A stretch of 64,000 nt of DNA from Lachnospiraceae bacterium (GTDB taxonomy: Bacteria; Bacillota; Clostridia; Lachnospirales; Lachnospiraceae): assembly GCA_902363825.1 (NCBI GenBank), contig CABJBK010000001.1, positions 1-64,000 of the forward strand. Direction: 5' to 3'. Both the position numbers and the translations under genes were made by a program. The notes under the pieces were generated by a model. The model made no database searches. It was not told where the DNA came from and saw only the letters and a program-made list of their open reading frames with translations. Shown here one piece after another: positions 27,245 through 36,750 of this stretch (position 1 is its first letter; every line of letters starts with the position of its first letter).

Positions 27245-28456
27245 ATGTTCGAATTTAACACAGTTCCGGAAGCACTTGAGGCATTAAAAAACGGAAAGGT
27301 CATTCTGGTAACGGATGACGAGGATAGAGAGAATGAAGGGGATTTCATCTGTGCGGCACAGTTCGCGACAACGGAAAATGTAAACTTTATGGCGGCACAT
27401 GGAAAAGGACTCATCTGTATGCCGATGAGCGGGGAGCTCTGTAAGAAACTGCAGCTTCCGCAGATGGTACAGGATAATACGGACAATCATGAGACCGCGT
27501 TTACGGTATCGGTGGATCATAAAGATACAACGACCGGTATTTCCGCCGAAGAACGCGGACTTACGGCAAGAAAGATCGTTGCAGAGGACGCGAAGCCGGA
27601 GGATTTCAGAAGACCGGGACATATGTTTCCGCTGCGCGCAAAGAAAAACGGTGTGCTGGAACGCAACGGACACACGGAGGCGACGGTGGATCTGATGCGG
27701 CTCGCCGGTTTAAAGGAATGCGGGCTTTGCTGTGAGATCATGGGAGACGACGGACGGATGCTGCGCACGCCGCAGCTGATCGAACTGGCAGAAAAATGGA
27801 ACATCTGCTTTATCACGATCCAGGCGATCCAGGATTACCGCAAAAAACACGAAAAGCTGGTCGAGTGTGTGGCAAGCCCGCTGCTTCCGACGGAATACGG
27901 CGAATTCCGCGCTTACGGCTATCGCAACCTGTTAAACGGGGAACATCATGTGGCACTGGTCAAGGGTGAGATCGACGACGGCGAGAATGTGTTGTGCCGG
28001 GTACACTCCGAGTGTCTGACCGGCGATGTTTTTCATTCTGCGCGCTGTGACTGCGGACAGCAGCTCGATCAGGCAATGCGGCAGATCGAAGCCGAGGGCA
28101 GGGGTATTTTACTCTACATGCGCCAGGAAGGCAGAGGCATCGGGCTTTTGAATAAATTAAAAGCATACGAACTGCAAAGCAAAGGAATGGATACGGTGGA
28201 GGCAAATCTCGCGCTCGGATTTTCCGAGGATATGCGGGAATATTATATCGGGGCGCAGATCCTGCAGGATCTCGGCGTGAAGACGCTCCGCCTGCTGACA
28301 AATAACCCGGATAAGGTTTACCAGCTTTCCGATTTCGGCATGGAGATCAAAGAGCGGGTTCCGATCGAAATACCGGCAAACCGTTATGACAAATTTTATC
28401 TTCTGACCAAAAAGAAACGCATGGGACATCTTTTGGATATCAAAGAAGCAGAATAA
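27245..28456 (+). CDS. ribBA: Bifunctional DHBP synthase/GTP cyclohydrolase II
   Basis: A 403-residue fusion supplying both precursors of riboflavin. Residues 1-205 are dihydroxybutanone phosphate synthase ([34 protein letters not shown]). Residues 206-403 are GTP cyclohydrolase II with the zinc cysteines in [17 protein letters not shown], the GTP segment [16 protein letters not shown] and [10 protein letters not shown]. Start ATG 27245 behind AGAGGGAGGAAAAAAG. Confidence 0.96.
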   Translation: MFEFNTVPEALEALKNGKVILVTDDEDRENEGDFICAAQFATTENVNFMAAHGKGLICMPMSGELCKKLQLPQMVQDNTDNHETAFTVSVDHKDTTTGISAEERGLTARKIVAEDAKPEDFRRPGHMFPLRAKKNGVLERNGHTEATVDLMRLAGLKECGLCCEIMGDDGRMLRTPQLIELAEKWNICFITIQAIQDYRKKHEKLVECVASPLLPTEYGEFRAYGYRNLLNGEHHVALVKGEIDDGENVLCRVHSECLTGDVFHSARCDCGQQLDQAMRQIEAEGRGILLYMRQEGRGIGLLNKLKAYELQSKGMDTVEANLALGFSEDMREYYIGAQILQDLGVKTLRLLTNNPDKVYQLSDFGMEIKERVPIEIPANRYDKFYLLTKKKRMGHLLDIKEAE

Positions 28457-28490
28457 AAATTCATCAAAACAGAAAAAGGAGAGAACAAAA

Positions 28491-28973
28491 ATGAAGACAT
28501 TAGAAGGAAAATTAGTAGCAGGAAACGAAGGAAAAGACATGCGCATCGGTATCGTTGCGTCAAGATTTAATGAATTTATCACAACAAAGCTGCTTGGCGG
28601 TGCGACAGACGCGCTGCTCCGTCATGGCGTGAAAGATGACGACATCACTGTCGCATGGGTGCCGGGCGCGTTCGAGATCCCGCTGATTGCGGAGAAGATG
28701 GCGCAGAGCAAAAAGTATGACGCCGTGATCTGTGTGGGAGCGGTGATCCGTGGAAATACCTCACACTATGATTATGTATGCAGTGAAGTGTCAAAAGGAA
28801 TCGCGAATGTATCCTTACAGAGCGGGGTGCCGGTTCTGTTTGGTGTGCTGACCACGGAAAATATCGAGCAGACGATCGAGCGTGCCGGAACCAAAGCCGG
28901 AAACAAGGGATTTGACTGTGCAGTCAGCGCGATCGAGATGGTAAATCTGATCCGCGAGATGGAAAAACAGTAA
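28491..28973 (+). CDS. ribH: 6,7-dimethyl-8-ribityllumazine synthase
   Basis: A 160-residue subunit that condenses the two pathway branches and usually assembles into icosahedral capsids. Motifs: [42 protein letters not shown] with the catalytic histidine, and [14 protein letters not shown]. Last gene of the riboswitch-controlled operon, with AAAGGAGAG before the ATG. Confidence 0.96.
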   Translation: MKTLEGKLVAGNEGKDMRIGIVASRFNEFITTKLLGGATDALLRHGVKDDDITVAWVPGAFEIPLIAEKMAQSKKYDAVICVGAVIRGNTSHYDYVCSEVSKGIANVSLQSGVPVLFGVLTTENIEQTIERAGTKAGNKGFDCAVSAIEMVNLIREMEKQ

Positions 28974-28997
28974 AAGTCGGAAAATGCCGCTTTTTTA
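28974..28997 (+). terminator. Weak terminator after ribH
   Basis: AAGTCGG and CCGCTT pair with one bulged T around AAAATG, followed by six Ts. Confidence 0.5.
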
Positions 28998-29057
28998 CGA
29001 ATGAATTGAAAAATGAGTTATGTTAAACTGAATCTATAGACTGAATTTCAGATGGTC

Positions 29058-29160
29058 TTATATGCTGGACGGGATCCGGCAGGTTTCGGAAGACAGCAGC
29101 ATATGAATCAAAGAAAGAACTGCGATGGGCATCAGAGGGGAGGCCTGTCGCAGTTCTTTA
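29058..29160 (+). ncRNA. Unassigned structured RNA candidate upstream of the phosphodiesterase
   Basis: Two consecutive stable hairpins lie in the 310-bp gap between ribH and the EAL gene. The first pairs ATATGCTG (29060-29067) with CAGCATAT (29097-29104) and encloses a GC-rich part with CCGGCAGGTTTCGGAAG. The second pairs AAAGAACTGCGATGGGC (29114-29130) with GCCTGTCGCAGTTCTTT (29143-29159), including two G-U pairs, and encloses AGAGGGGAG. The GGAA and AGCAGC segments recall the SRP RNA core, but the closing stem does not fit well. It could be a small RNA with its terminator, or a leader controlling the next gene. I recognise no known riboswitch family. Confidence 0.45.
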
Positions 29161-29283
29161 TAGAATATTCACAAAAACAAAACATGTATGCTTTTTTCAT
29201 AGTAAACAGGAGCGAAGTGTGCTAAACTTGATTTAAAGTAGCCAGAGTGCAGTTTTTTGAAAAGTGAGGAGAAGGGATATTTC

Positions 29284-30954
29284 ATGAAAAAACAACGATC
29301 GGCGAGCACATTTGAGATGCTCTGTGACATCATAGACAAATTTGCTCCCTGTATGAATGATTATTTGTACGCATATGACATCACAAACGATGCTTATTAC
29401 ATATCAAAGAAGGCGTTGGATCGTTTCGCGCTGCCGTCCAATCTGTTCCATGATGTGGTGGAGGCACATAACGTGTTTGTTTACGCGGATGATATCAAGA
29501 TATTGTCCGAGGATTTAAAGAAGATGCTGCGCGGGGAAAAAGAGTCGCATAATATCAAATACCGCTGGATCGGAAAAAACGGTCAGCCGATCTGGATCAA
29601 CTGCAAAGGATGCATTTATGTGCTCGGGGAAAAGAAAGAGACGTTTCTGCTCGGCTGTATCAATGAGATCGGAGCCAGACAGGCGGCGGATAATGTCAGC
29701 AACCTGCTTGGGGAGGAAGCGTTTAAAGAGCAGGTGCAGCAGCTGCAGGAAGTGGACAAAAAGGGGTATGTCCTGCGGATCGGAATTGATGACATCAAAG
29801 ACATCAATGAGCGGTTTGGCATAGAATACGGGGATTATATCCTGCGCGTACTTGCCGACCGGATGAAGGAAGCGGCACATCCGGGACAGACGGTATACCG
29901 GATGCTCGGGGACGAGTTTATTCTGCTCGATGCCGCAGGCCGGACGGCGGAGGACGCAGTGGCGATCTACAACGGCATCTGCCGCGCGATCGAGGCGGCG
30001 ATCGAAAAGGATCACTATAAAGCGGTGTATACGGTTTCCGGCGGTATTGTGATGAGCGAGGACATCAAGGCGCGGGACTACGGCGAAATGATGAAAATAT
30101 CCCAGTTTGCACTCAGTCAGGCAAAAGGAAACGGAAAAAATCAGGTCTATCTGTTTGCGGAAGAAGACTACCGGAAATTTATGCGCAGAAGAGATATCCT
30201 AAGGGCGGTGCGTCAGTCTGTGGCGGAGGATTTCAAAGGATTTGAGCTCTATTTCCAGCCGATCATGCGGTCGGAAGGGGGAAATCTTTTCGCGGCGGAG
30301 ACACTGCTAAGGTTTCATATGTCCGAGCAGGAAATGGTATCGCCGGTGGAATTTATCCCGGTGCTTGAGGAGAGCGGACTGATCATCCCGGTTGGAAAGT
30401 GGATCTTAAAAAACGCGCTGCTCATGTGCAAGAAATGTCAGAGCGTGAAACCGGATTTTAAGATCAGTATCAATATTTCCTATATCCAGATCTTAAAAAG
30501 CCAGATCTTAGAGGAGATCATCCACAGCATTGAAGAGACGGAGGTTACGCCGTCGAGCGTGATCACGGAGCTGACAGAGAGCGGCGGTGTCGGAAACACG
30601 GTGATGATCCAGGAGCTGTGGGACAAATTGAAAGAATATGGCGTGTATATCGCGCTCGATGATTTCGGAACCGGCTATTCCAATCTGCAGAACATCGGAA
30701 ATATGACACCGCATATCGTAAAGCTCGACCGCAGCTTTACCATAAAGGCACTGCAGCATGATTATGAGAACCGGCTGATGCTCTGTATCATCCAGATGGT
30801 TCACAGCATCGGACTTAAGATCTGCGTGGAAGGTGTGGAGACGAAAGAGGAGCTGGATCAGATCCTCACACTCGGCCCGGATTTTATCCAGGGATTTTAT
30901 TATGGAAAACCGTGCCCGCAGGAAGAATTTTTCGATCGTTTCATAAAAGATTAA
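29284..30954 (+). CDS. Cyclic-di-GMP phosphodiesterase: PAS-like, degenerate GGDEF, EAL
   Basis: A 556-residue cytosolic protein; ATG 29284 follows GAGGAGAAGGG at a good spacing. Residues 20-130 form a PAS-like sensor (YRWIGKNGQPIWINCKGCIYVLGE, given in part). The GGDEF domain (about 145-290) has LGDEF at 208-212, so one active-site glycine is lost and cyclase activity is unlikely; it may bind GTP as a regulatory domain. The EAL domain (310-556) keeps the metal- and substrate-binding residues: ETLLRF (Glu339, in place of EAL), SINIS, ITELTES, DDFGTG (459-464), KLDRS and VEGVET. It is therefore probably an active phosphodiesterase lowering c-di-GMP. No membrane segment. It stands alone after an RNA-rich gap. 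Confidence 0.9.
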   Translation: MKKQRSASTFEMLCDIIDKFAPCMNDYLYAYDITNDAYYISKKALDRFALPSNLFHDVVEAHNVFVYADDIKILSEDLKKMLRGEKESHNIKYRWIGKNGQPIWINCKGCIYVLGEKKETFLLGCINEIGARQAADNVSNLLGEEAFKEQVQQLQEVDKKGYVLRIGIDDIKDINERFGIEYGDYILRVLADRMKEAAHPGQTVYRMLGDEFILLDAAGRTAEDAVAIYNGICRAIEAAIEKDHYKAVYTVSGGIVMSEDIKARDYGEMMKISQFALSQAKGNGKNQVYLFAEEDYRKFMRRRDILRAVRQSVAEDFKGFELYFQPIMRSEGGNLFAAETLLRFHMSEQEMVSPVEFIPVLEESGLIIPVGKWILKNALLMCKKCQSVKPDFKISINISYIQILKSQILEEIIHSIEETEVTPSSVITELTESGGVGNTVMIQELWDKLKEYGVYIALDDFGTGYSNLQNIGNMTPHIVKLDRSFTIKALQHDYENRLMLCIIQMVHSIGLKICVEGVETKEELDQILTLGPDFIQGFYYGKPCPQEEFFDRFIKD

Positions 30955-31069
30955 ACTGGACTGTATAAAAATATAAAAACTGGTTCTTTTCATAATACCA
31001 ATTTGAATTATAATACCATCATAAGCTAGCGAAAAATAAAAGAGAATCATGATGGAAGAGGAAAATGGT

Positions 31070-31948
31070 ATGGCAAAAGAAAACAGATATGAATTAAATA
31101 AAGAACTGGCACAGATGTTAAAAGGCGGCGTCATCATGGATGTTACGACACCGGAGCAGGCAAAGATCGCGGAAGCGGCAGGCGCATGCGCAGTTATGGC
31201 ATTGGAGCGAATCCCAGCGGATATCCGCGCGGCGGGCGGTGTGTCCCGTATGAGTGATCCGAAGATGATCCGCGGCATTCAGGAAGCGGTATCCATTCCG
31301 GTCATGGCAAAATGCAGGATCGGTCATTTCGCGGAGGCACAGATCTTAGAGGCGATCGAGATCGATTACATCGATGAGAGTGAAGTGCTTTCCCCGGCAG
31401 ATGATGTATATCACATCAACAAACATGAATTTAAAGTACCGTTTGTCTGCGGAGCAAAAGATCTTGGCGAGGCGCTCAGACGTATCGCGGAGGGCGCGTC
31501 CATGATCCGTACCAAGGGAGAACCGGGAACCGGTGATGTTGTCCAGGCAGTCCGCCATATGCGTATGATGAACGCGGAGATCCGCCGTATCCAGAATATG
31601 CGTGAGGATGAACTGTTTGAGGCGGCAAAACAGTTACAGGTTCCGGTCGATCTGGTGCAGTATGTGCATGAAAACGGCAAGCTTCCGGTTGTAAACTTCG
31701 CGGCAGGCGGCGTGGCAACTCCGGCGGATGCGGCGCTTATGATGCAGCTCGGCGCGGAAGGCGTATTTGTTGGCTCCGGTATCTTCAAATCCGGTGATCC
31801 GGCGAAGCGTGCGGCAGCGATCGTAAAAGCGGTTACAAATTACAACGACGCGAAAATGCTTGCGGAACTGTCCACAGACCTCGGCGAGGCGATGGTCGGT
31901 ATCAACGAGCAGGAAATTGAAATTTTAATGGCAGAGCGGGGAAAATAA
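31070..31948 (+). CDS. pdxS: Pyridoxal 5'-phosphate synthase subunit PdxS
   Basis: The synthase subunit that joins ribose 5-phosphate, glyceraldehyde 3-phosphate and ammonia into PLP. From ATG 31070 ([17 protein letters not shown]) the protein has 292 residues and its catalytic residues fall at Asp24, Lys81 and Lys149, exactly the Bacillus numbering, which supports this start over ATG 31049 or 31052; GGAAGAGGAAA also lies at a good distance. Other motifs: [19 protein letters not shown] and [27 protein letters not shown] (31009-31014) precedes it, with only a weak -35. pdxT starts 1 nt after its stop. Confidence 0.96.
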   Translation: MAKENRYELNKELAQMLKGGVIMDVTTPEQAKIAEAAGACAVMALERIPADIRAAGGVSRMSDPKMIRGIQEAVSIPVMAKCRIGHFAEAQILEAIEIDYIDESEVLSPADDVYHINKHEFKVPFVCGAKDLGEALRRIAEGASMIRTKGEPGTGDVVQAVRHMRMMNAEIRRIQNMREDELFEAAKQLQVPVDLVQYVHENGKLPVVNFAAGGVATPADAALMMQLGAEGVFVGSGIFKSGDPAKRAAAIVKAVTNYNDAKMLAELSTDLGEAMVGINEQEIEILMAERGK

Positions 31949-31949
31949 A

Positions 31950-32522
31950 ATGGTAGTTGCGGTTTTGGCGCTGCAGGGCGCGTTCCTCGAACACGAGCAG
32001 ATGTTAAAAAAACTCGGTGCGGAAGTCTTTGAGATCCGCCAGAAGAAGGATTTGGAGCGTCCGTTTGACGCGCTGATCCTTCCGGGCGGAGAGAGCACCG
32101 TTATGGCGAAGCTGATGCGGGAAGACGGGCTTTATGAGCCACTTCTTGCAAAGATACAGGCGGGGCTTCCGGTATACGGAACCTGTGCCGGCCTGATCCT
32201 TCTCGCGAGAGAAGTGGAGGGCGGCACTCCGGCATTCGGAACCATGAATATCCGTGCGCTGCGCAATGCGTACGGAAGACAGCTCGGCAGTTTCTTTACA
32301 GAGGAAGAATTTAAAGGGATCGGGACGGTTCCAATGACATTTATCCGTGCGCCGTATATTGAAAAGGCGTATGAGGATGTGGAAGTGCTCGCGACGGTTG
32401 ACGGAAAGATCGTAGCGGCAAGACAGGGCAATCAGCTGGTCACGGCATTTCATCCGGAACTTGACGCGGATTTAAGAGTACATCAGTATTTCTTAGAAAT
32501 GGCAAAAAAAGAAAGCAGGTGA
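31950..32522 (+). CDS. pdxT: Pyridoxal 5'-phosphate synthase glutaminase PdxT
   Basis: A 190-residue class I glutaminase delivering ammonia to PdxS. It has the oxyanion segment PGGEST, the nucleophile Cys79 (GTCAGLIL) and the His168-x-Glu170 dyad (FHPEL). It follows pdxS directly and ends inside a strong terminator stem. Confidence 0.96.
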   Translation: MVVAVLALQGAFLEHEQMLKKLGAEVFEIRQKKDLERPFDALILPGGESTVMAKLMREDGLYEPLLAKIQAGLPVYGTCAGLILLAREVEGGTPAFGTMNIRALRNAYGRQLGSFFTEEEFKGIGTVPMTFIRAPYIEKAYEDVEVLATVDGKIVAARQGNQLVTAFHPELDADLRVHQYFLEMAKKESR

Positions 32523-32544
32523 GAAATTCTCATCTGCTTTCTTT
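32508..32544. terminator. Terminator of pdxST, probably bidirectional
   Basis: AAAGAAAGCAGGTGAGAA (32508-32525) pairs with TTCTCATCTGCTTTCTTT (32527-32544) with one G-U pair; the innermost bases must open to form a loop. The pdxT stop lies in the 5' arm. A minus-strand gene ends just beyond it. Confidence 0.82.
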
Positions 32545-32559
32545 GTATGGAGAGGCGGC

Positions 32560-33597
32560 TTATTTTGCTCTTGCCATAGCCTCTTCGTAATCCTTTGTTC
32601 CAACGAAGATCTCGTTCTTGTAAGGATTCTTCTTCTGCGCTGCCGCACGTTTCATGATTCCCGCGAATACGGCAACGTTTGCTATGATAGAGAGGACAGC
32701 GATAAATCCCATAACCTTAGGATCTGCGCTTTGTGGGTGAACGTCGCTCTTCATGAAGCCGTCTGCGTAGAGAACCGGGATAACGGCGAATTTGCCCTGA
32801 TCCTGGAATAACGGGAATACCTGCGCGAACATACACCAGATCGCCAGGGTATTGGCACGGTTCTGGATCCAGCCGCCCTTGTTCCAGAAGATCGCTGCGA
32901 AGGTCGGTGCTAAAAGCAGAGCCAGTCCGCAGTACCAGGAGTGGGTCGGAAGATTGAGGTAAGTATATTCGAAGTTCCAGATGTCATAAGCAAGGATGAA
33001 CATCCAGGTCATATCCGGCCAGAGCATATCGTCTTTCTTTTTAGAAGAATAAATGCCCCACCATCCGGTCATACAGAAGATGTTGATCAGTCCTGCGATA
33101 CCGTTTAAGATGTTCCACCATCCGCCGTAGAGCCATACGCCCTCGGAAGATAACCACCATCTGGAACCGGTTTCCGCAAGTGCCATGGAACCACGGATCG
33201 CGGATTCGAAGTCACTGCATACTGCGATTAAGATGTTGATCGCTACGATGATGAACGGGAACGGTTTAAACCAGGCTTTTTTGCCGATGCCCCACTCGTA
33301 TTTTAACATCATAAAACCGATACAGCCTGCGGTTGCGGCGTACAGTTTCGCGTAGTGGAACCAGCTGGTCATATGTACATAGGTGTCGTTTTCGAGTGCC
33401 CATGTTGCGCCTGCGGCTGCACTTGCGTATATTGCGATAAAATATACGGTCAGAATGAGCGGCAGGACGAAGAAGAAAAGAATTCCTCCCATTTTAGTTC
33501 TTCGTGCAATTTCATTTGCAAGGACAAGACCTGCGAATACCAGGATCCAGCCTAAAAATTTGTAGATGGAGGCATCTCCATATACCTGAAATAACAT
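32560..33597 (-). CDS. Polytopic membrane protein, DUF5692-like
   Basis: A 345-residue, tryptophan- and tyrosine-rich membrane protein with about nine hydrophobic segments (for example FLGWILVFAGLVLANEI, GGILFFFVLPLILTVYFIA, LALLLAPTFAAIFW and AVLSIIANVAVFAGIM). I believe it belongs to the uncharacterised DUF5692 family, recalled and not verified. No transporter or enzyme motif is apparent. It has a strong AAGGAGGAG site and follows hypA by 76 bp; the gap holds a small CTTCTTTTACAGAAG hairpin but no clear promoter, so it may be the last gene of the hypB unit. A role in nickel or other metal uptake would fit the neighbours but is only inference. Confidence 0.75.
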   Translation of the reverse strand: MLFQVYGDASIYKFLGWILVFAGLVLANEIARRTKMGGILFFFVLPLILTVYFIAIYASAAAGATWALENDTYVHMTSWFHYAKLYAATAGCIGFMMLKYEWGIGKKAWFKPFPFIIVAINILIAVCSDFESAIRGSMALAETGSRWWLSSEGVWLYGGWWNILNGIAGLINIFCMTGWWGIYSSKKKDDMLWPDMTWMFILAYDIWNFEYTYLNLPTHSWYCGLALLLAPTFAAIFWNKGGWIQNRANTLAIWCMFAQVFPLFQDQGKFAVIPVLYADGFMKSDVHPQSADPKVMGFIAVLSIIANVAVFAGIMKRAAAQKKNPYKNEIFVGTKDYEEAMARAK

Positions 33598-33673
33598 AAC
33601 GAACTCCTCCTTTATAAATATGTAATTTATTTATTTCAACTTCTGTAAAAGAAGGTGAAAGCAAAAAGAAACG

Positions 33674-34018
33674 TCAGTATGCTTCGATCTCTTTGATGTT
33701 GATCTCATTTCCGGTTTCCAGGTGTGTCTTTTCGCTGCCGCAGAACGGACAGACCTTCGCGTAGGTTACGGTCGGATACGTCTTCCCGCAGGACTCGCAC
33801 AAAGTGACGGCGGGAAGCGTTTCGATAAGCATCTTACAGCCGCGGAGCAGATCATGCTTCTCGGCTGTCCAGCGCCAGCAGTCGGTGAGATAGGAGTCAA
33901 CGACACCGGAGACCTCACCGAGTTCGATCGTCACACTTGAAATGGAAGTCAGATTGTTTTCTCTGCCGACAGCAAGCAGGCTGTCGGCAATGTGAAATAC
34001 GATACCAAGTTCATGCAT
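33674..34018 (-). CDS. hypA: Nickel metallochaperone HypA
   Basis: A 114-residue protein that delivers nickel during hydrogenase (or urease) maturation. The N-terminal MHELGIV provides the nickel-binding His2. The zinc site is Cys74, Cys77, Cys90 and Cys93 (CESC and CPFC). The start overlaps the stop of the flavoprotein gene by one base (TAATG), so translation is coupled. No hydrogenase structural gene is in the window, and HypC-F are also absent. Confidence 0.93.
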   Translation of the reverse strand: MHELGIVFHIADSLLAVGRENNLTSISSVTIELGEVSGVVDSYLTDCWRWTAEKHDLLRGCKMLIETLPAVTLCESCGKTYPTVTYAKVCPFCGSEKTHLETGNEINIKEIEAY

Positions 34019-36750
34019 TATTCTTCATCCTTTTTACGGAATTTGATCTTCATCTCACGTTTTAACATGTAAGGCAGGATAGCTTTCATCTTGTCTTCGG
34101 ATTTTACCATCTTGCTGCAGCCCGGAAGCTCACGGTTTAAGTGGATGGCATCAAACGCGCATTTGGTCGTGCAGATACCGCAGCCGATACACTTATTCGG
34201 ATCCACAACGGAAGCACCACAGCTTAAGCATCTTGCGGTTTCCGCTTTTACCTGTTCTTCGGTAAACGGAAGCTTCGCGTCACGGAAGGAGGTGTGGCTG
34301 TCGATCGAAGCGTCCACGCCGGGAACCTGTCTGGAACCGCTGTCATAGCTTCCCAGCTTGAGATTGTCTTTGTCAAGCTCCACAAATTTGCGTCTGTTTC
34401 TGCCGATCACAAGGCTGCTGTGCGGCTGTACAAAGCGGTGGATCGAAATGGCGCCTTCTTTTCCGGCTGCGATCGCGTCGATCGCGAATTTCGGCCCGGT
34501 GTATACATCACCGCCGGCAAAAATATCCGGTTCCGCGGTTTGGTAGGTGAGCGGATCCGCAACGATTCCGTTTCCGCGTCCAAGCTCGACTTTGGTGCCG
34601 TCTAAGAGATTTCCCCATTCGATGCTCTGACCGATACTTAAATATACGTTCTCACATGGAACGGTGATCGTATCGTCTTCGTCAAAGGTCGGGTTGAACC
34701 TTCCGTCATAATCCTTGACGGAGAGACATTTTTTAAATACCACACCGGTCACTTTTCCGTTTTCGGTGAGGATTTCCTTCGGACCCCATCCGCACTGTAA
34801 GTTTACGCCTTCCTCCAAAGCCTCTGCAACTTCTTCATCGGCAGCCGGCATTTCGTCTCTGGATTCGAGACAGAACATGCTGACTTCGGAAGCACCGCAG
34901 CGGGTGTTGGTGCGGGCAACATCGATCGCAACATTACCGCCGCCGATCACAACGCTGCGTCCGTTGATCGCATAGGATTCGTTTTCGGTCGTAGTATGTA
35001 AAAGCTCTACCGCAGACATCACACCTTCGGCATCTTCGCCCGGAATGTTGAGCGCGCGGCTGCCCTGACAGCCGATCGAGATGTAGAAAGCTTCATAACC
35101 CTGTTCGCGCAGGGAAGCGATCGTTACATCTTTGCCGACTTCCACGCCGCATTTGATCTCCACGCCCATTTCCTTTAAGACATCGATCTCTGCCGCAACG
35201 ACATTCTTTTCGAGCTTGAAGGAAGGAATACCATATACTAACATTCCGCCGGGCAGCGGGTTTTTCTCAAATACGGTCGGATGATATCCTTTTTCCGCGA
35301 GGTAGAACGCGCAGCTGAGACCGGCAGGGCCGCCTCCGATGATCGCGATCTTCTGCGGGAACGTGCCGCGGTTTGACGGCTGTACGACCGGCGGGATATA
35401 ACGGTGTTCGGCGTTTAGATCCTGTTCTGCGATAAATTTCTTTACCTCATCGATCGCAACAGAGCGGTCAACGGTTCCGCGTGTGCAGGCGTCCTCACAT
35501 CTGCGGTTACAGATGCGTCCGCAGACAGCCGGGAACGGATTTTCCTTCTTGATCAGGGCGAGCGCGTCACGGTATCTTCCCTGCGCAGCCAGCTTTAAGT
35601 AGCCCTGGATACCAATGTGAGCCGGACAGGCGGTCTTACATGGCGCAGTACCGGTGTCGTAGCAGTTGATCCGGTTGTTGTCGCGGTAGTCCTCGTCCCA
35701 TTTCTCCGGGCCCCATTTGGTGGCATCCGGAAGCTCGTGTTTCGGATAAACAACCGGGCCTTCCTTGGTGCAGAGCTTCTGACCGAGTTTTACAGCTCCT
35801 GCCGGGCAGTATTCCACACAGCGTCCGCAGGCAACACAGTTCTCGGTCTCGACCTTTGCCACATAAGCGGAGCGGGAGAGGTTCGGTGTATTGAAAAGCT
35901 GCGAGGTGCGCAGCGCATAACAGACATTGACGTTACAGTTGCAGATCGCGAAGATCTTGTTCTCTCCGTCGATATTTGTGATCTGATGCACAAAACCGTT
36001 GTCCTCCGCGCGCTGTAAGATTTCCATGACCTCCTCATAGGTCACATAATGGCCGCGGTTCGTCTCAACGAGGTAGTCAGCCATGTCACCGACACCGATG
36101 CACCAGTCTTCCGGATCATCGGCACAGCCTTCATCGAAGGTCCTTCTCGACAGACGGCAGGAACAGGGACTTGCCGCGTATTTTCCCTCGTATTTTTTGA
36201 GCCAGTGGGAGATATGTTCGATATCCACCGACTGGTTTTCGGAGGAGATTGCTTTCTCGACCGGGATGACATGCATACCGATACCGGCGCCGCCCTGCGG
36301 AACCATCGGGGTGACTTTTTCGAGCGGCTCGCGTGACATGCGCTCAAAGAAACGTCCGAGTTCCGGATGTTCGTCCAGCTGTTTCTGGTTCATGTTGGTG
36401 AATTCGGCACTTCCCGGAACGAACATCGGAAGAACATACTGTTTTTCGTGTTTTGGGTTTTCCCAGTTGTATTCCAAAAGACCGGCAACGCTCATTTCCT
36501 GAAGCAGATCCTCTAATTTCTTTAAATCGGAGGATTTGGTCTTTTTTGCGATCTGTTCTAAGGTCATTGGTTTGCGCACGTCCATTTTGAGCGCGACCTC
36601 TGCCATCTCATCGGTGACGATGCAGGCAAGACCCCAGTATTCCGGGTCATCCGGCGTGATCTTGCGGCCGAGACGGTCGGTGATCTTCTGTCCGAGTTTT
36701 AAGATCAGCGGACGGAATTCTTTGTTATTTTCATTAGTAAAATCAGCCAT
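34018..36750 (-). CDS. Large multi-cluster iron-sulfur flavoprotein oxidoreductase (GltD/NfnB-like core)
   Basis: A 910-residue protein; ATG 36750 has AAAGGAGTGGAG upstream and overlaps the hypB stop (TAATG). Residues 50-100 look like a winged helix (MTLEQIAKKTKSSDLKKLED). Residues 190-280 are cysteine-rich (CSC, CNCNVNVC). A ferredoxin motif CVACGRCVEYCP is at 305-316. A GltD-type N-terminal domain follows (CKTACPAH; CGRICNRRCEDAC, 410-422), then an FAD domain (GGGPAG, 472-477), an NAD(P) motif (VIGGGNVAIDVA, about 601-612), and a C-terminal ferredoxin (CIGCGICTTKC, 854-864). It probably moves electrons between NAD(P)H and a ferredoxin-like or metal-centre partner. Its position between hypB and hypA ties it to nickel-enzyme maturation or function. 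Confidence 0.88.
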   Translation of the reverse strand: MADFTNENNKEFRPLILKLGQKITDRLGRKITPDDPEYWGLACIVTDEMAEVALKMDVRKPMTLEQIAKKTKSSDLKKLEDLLQEMSVAGLLEYNWENPKHEKQYVLPMFVPGSAEFTNMNQKQLDEHPELGRFFERMSREPLEKVTPMVPQGGAGIGMHVIPVEKAISSENQSVDIEHISHWLKKYEGKYAASPCSCRLSRRTFDEGCADDPEDWCIGVGDMADYLVETNRGHYVTYEEVMEILQRAEDNGFVHQITNIDGENKIFAICNCNVNVCYALRTSQLFNTPNLSRSAYVAKVETENCVACGRCVEYCPAGAVKLGQKLCTKEGPVVYPKHELPDATKWGPEKWDEDYRDNNRINCYDTGTAPCKTACPAHIGIQGYLKLAAQGRYRDALALIKKENPFPAVCGRICNRRCEDACTRGTVDRSVAIDEVKKFIAEQDLNAEHRYIPPVVQPSNRGTFPQKIAIIGGGPAGLSCAFYLAEKGYHPTVFEKNPLPGGMLVYGIPSFKLEKNVVAAEIDVLKEMGVEIKCGVEVGKDVTIASLREQGYEAFYISIGCQGSRALNIPGEDAEGVMSAVELLHTTTENESYAINGRSVVIGGGNVAIDVARTNTRCGASEVSMFCLESRDEMPAADEEVAEALEEGVNLQCGWGPKEILTENGKVTGVVFKKCLSVKDYDGRFNPTFDEDDTITVPCENVYLSIGQSIEWGNLLDGTKVELGRGNGIVADPLTYQTAEPDIFAGGDVYTGPKFAIDAIAAGKEGAISIHRFVQPHSSLVIGRNRRKFVELDKDNLKLGSYDSGSRQVPGVDASIDSHTSFRDAKLPFTEEQVKAETARCLSCGASVVDPNKCIGCGICTTKCAFDAIHLNRELPGCSKMVKSEDKMKAILPYMLKREMKIKFRKKDEE

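Noticed and set aside
29060-29104. SRP RNA (ffs)
   Set aside because: GGAA and AGCAGC are present, but the stem closing the tetraloop has a mismatch and extra T, and the highly conserved GGTCAGGTCCGGAAGGAAGC core is not matched.
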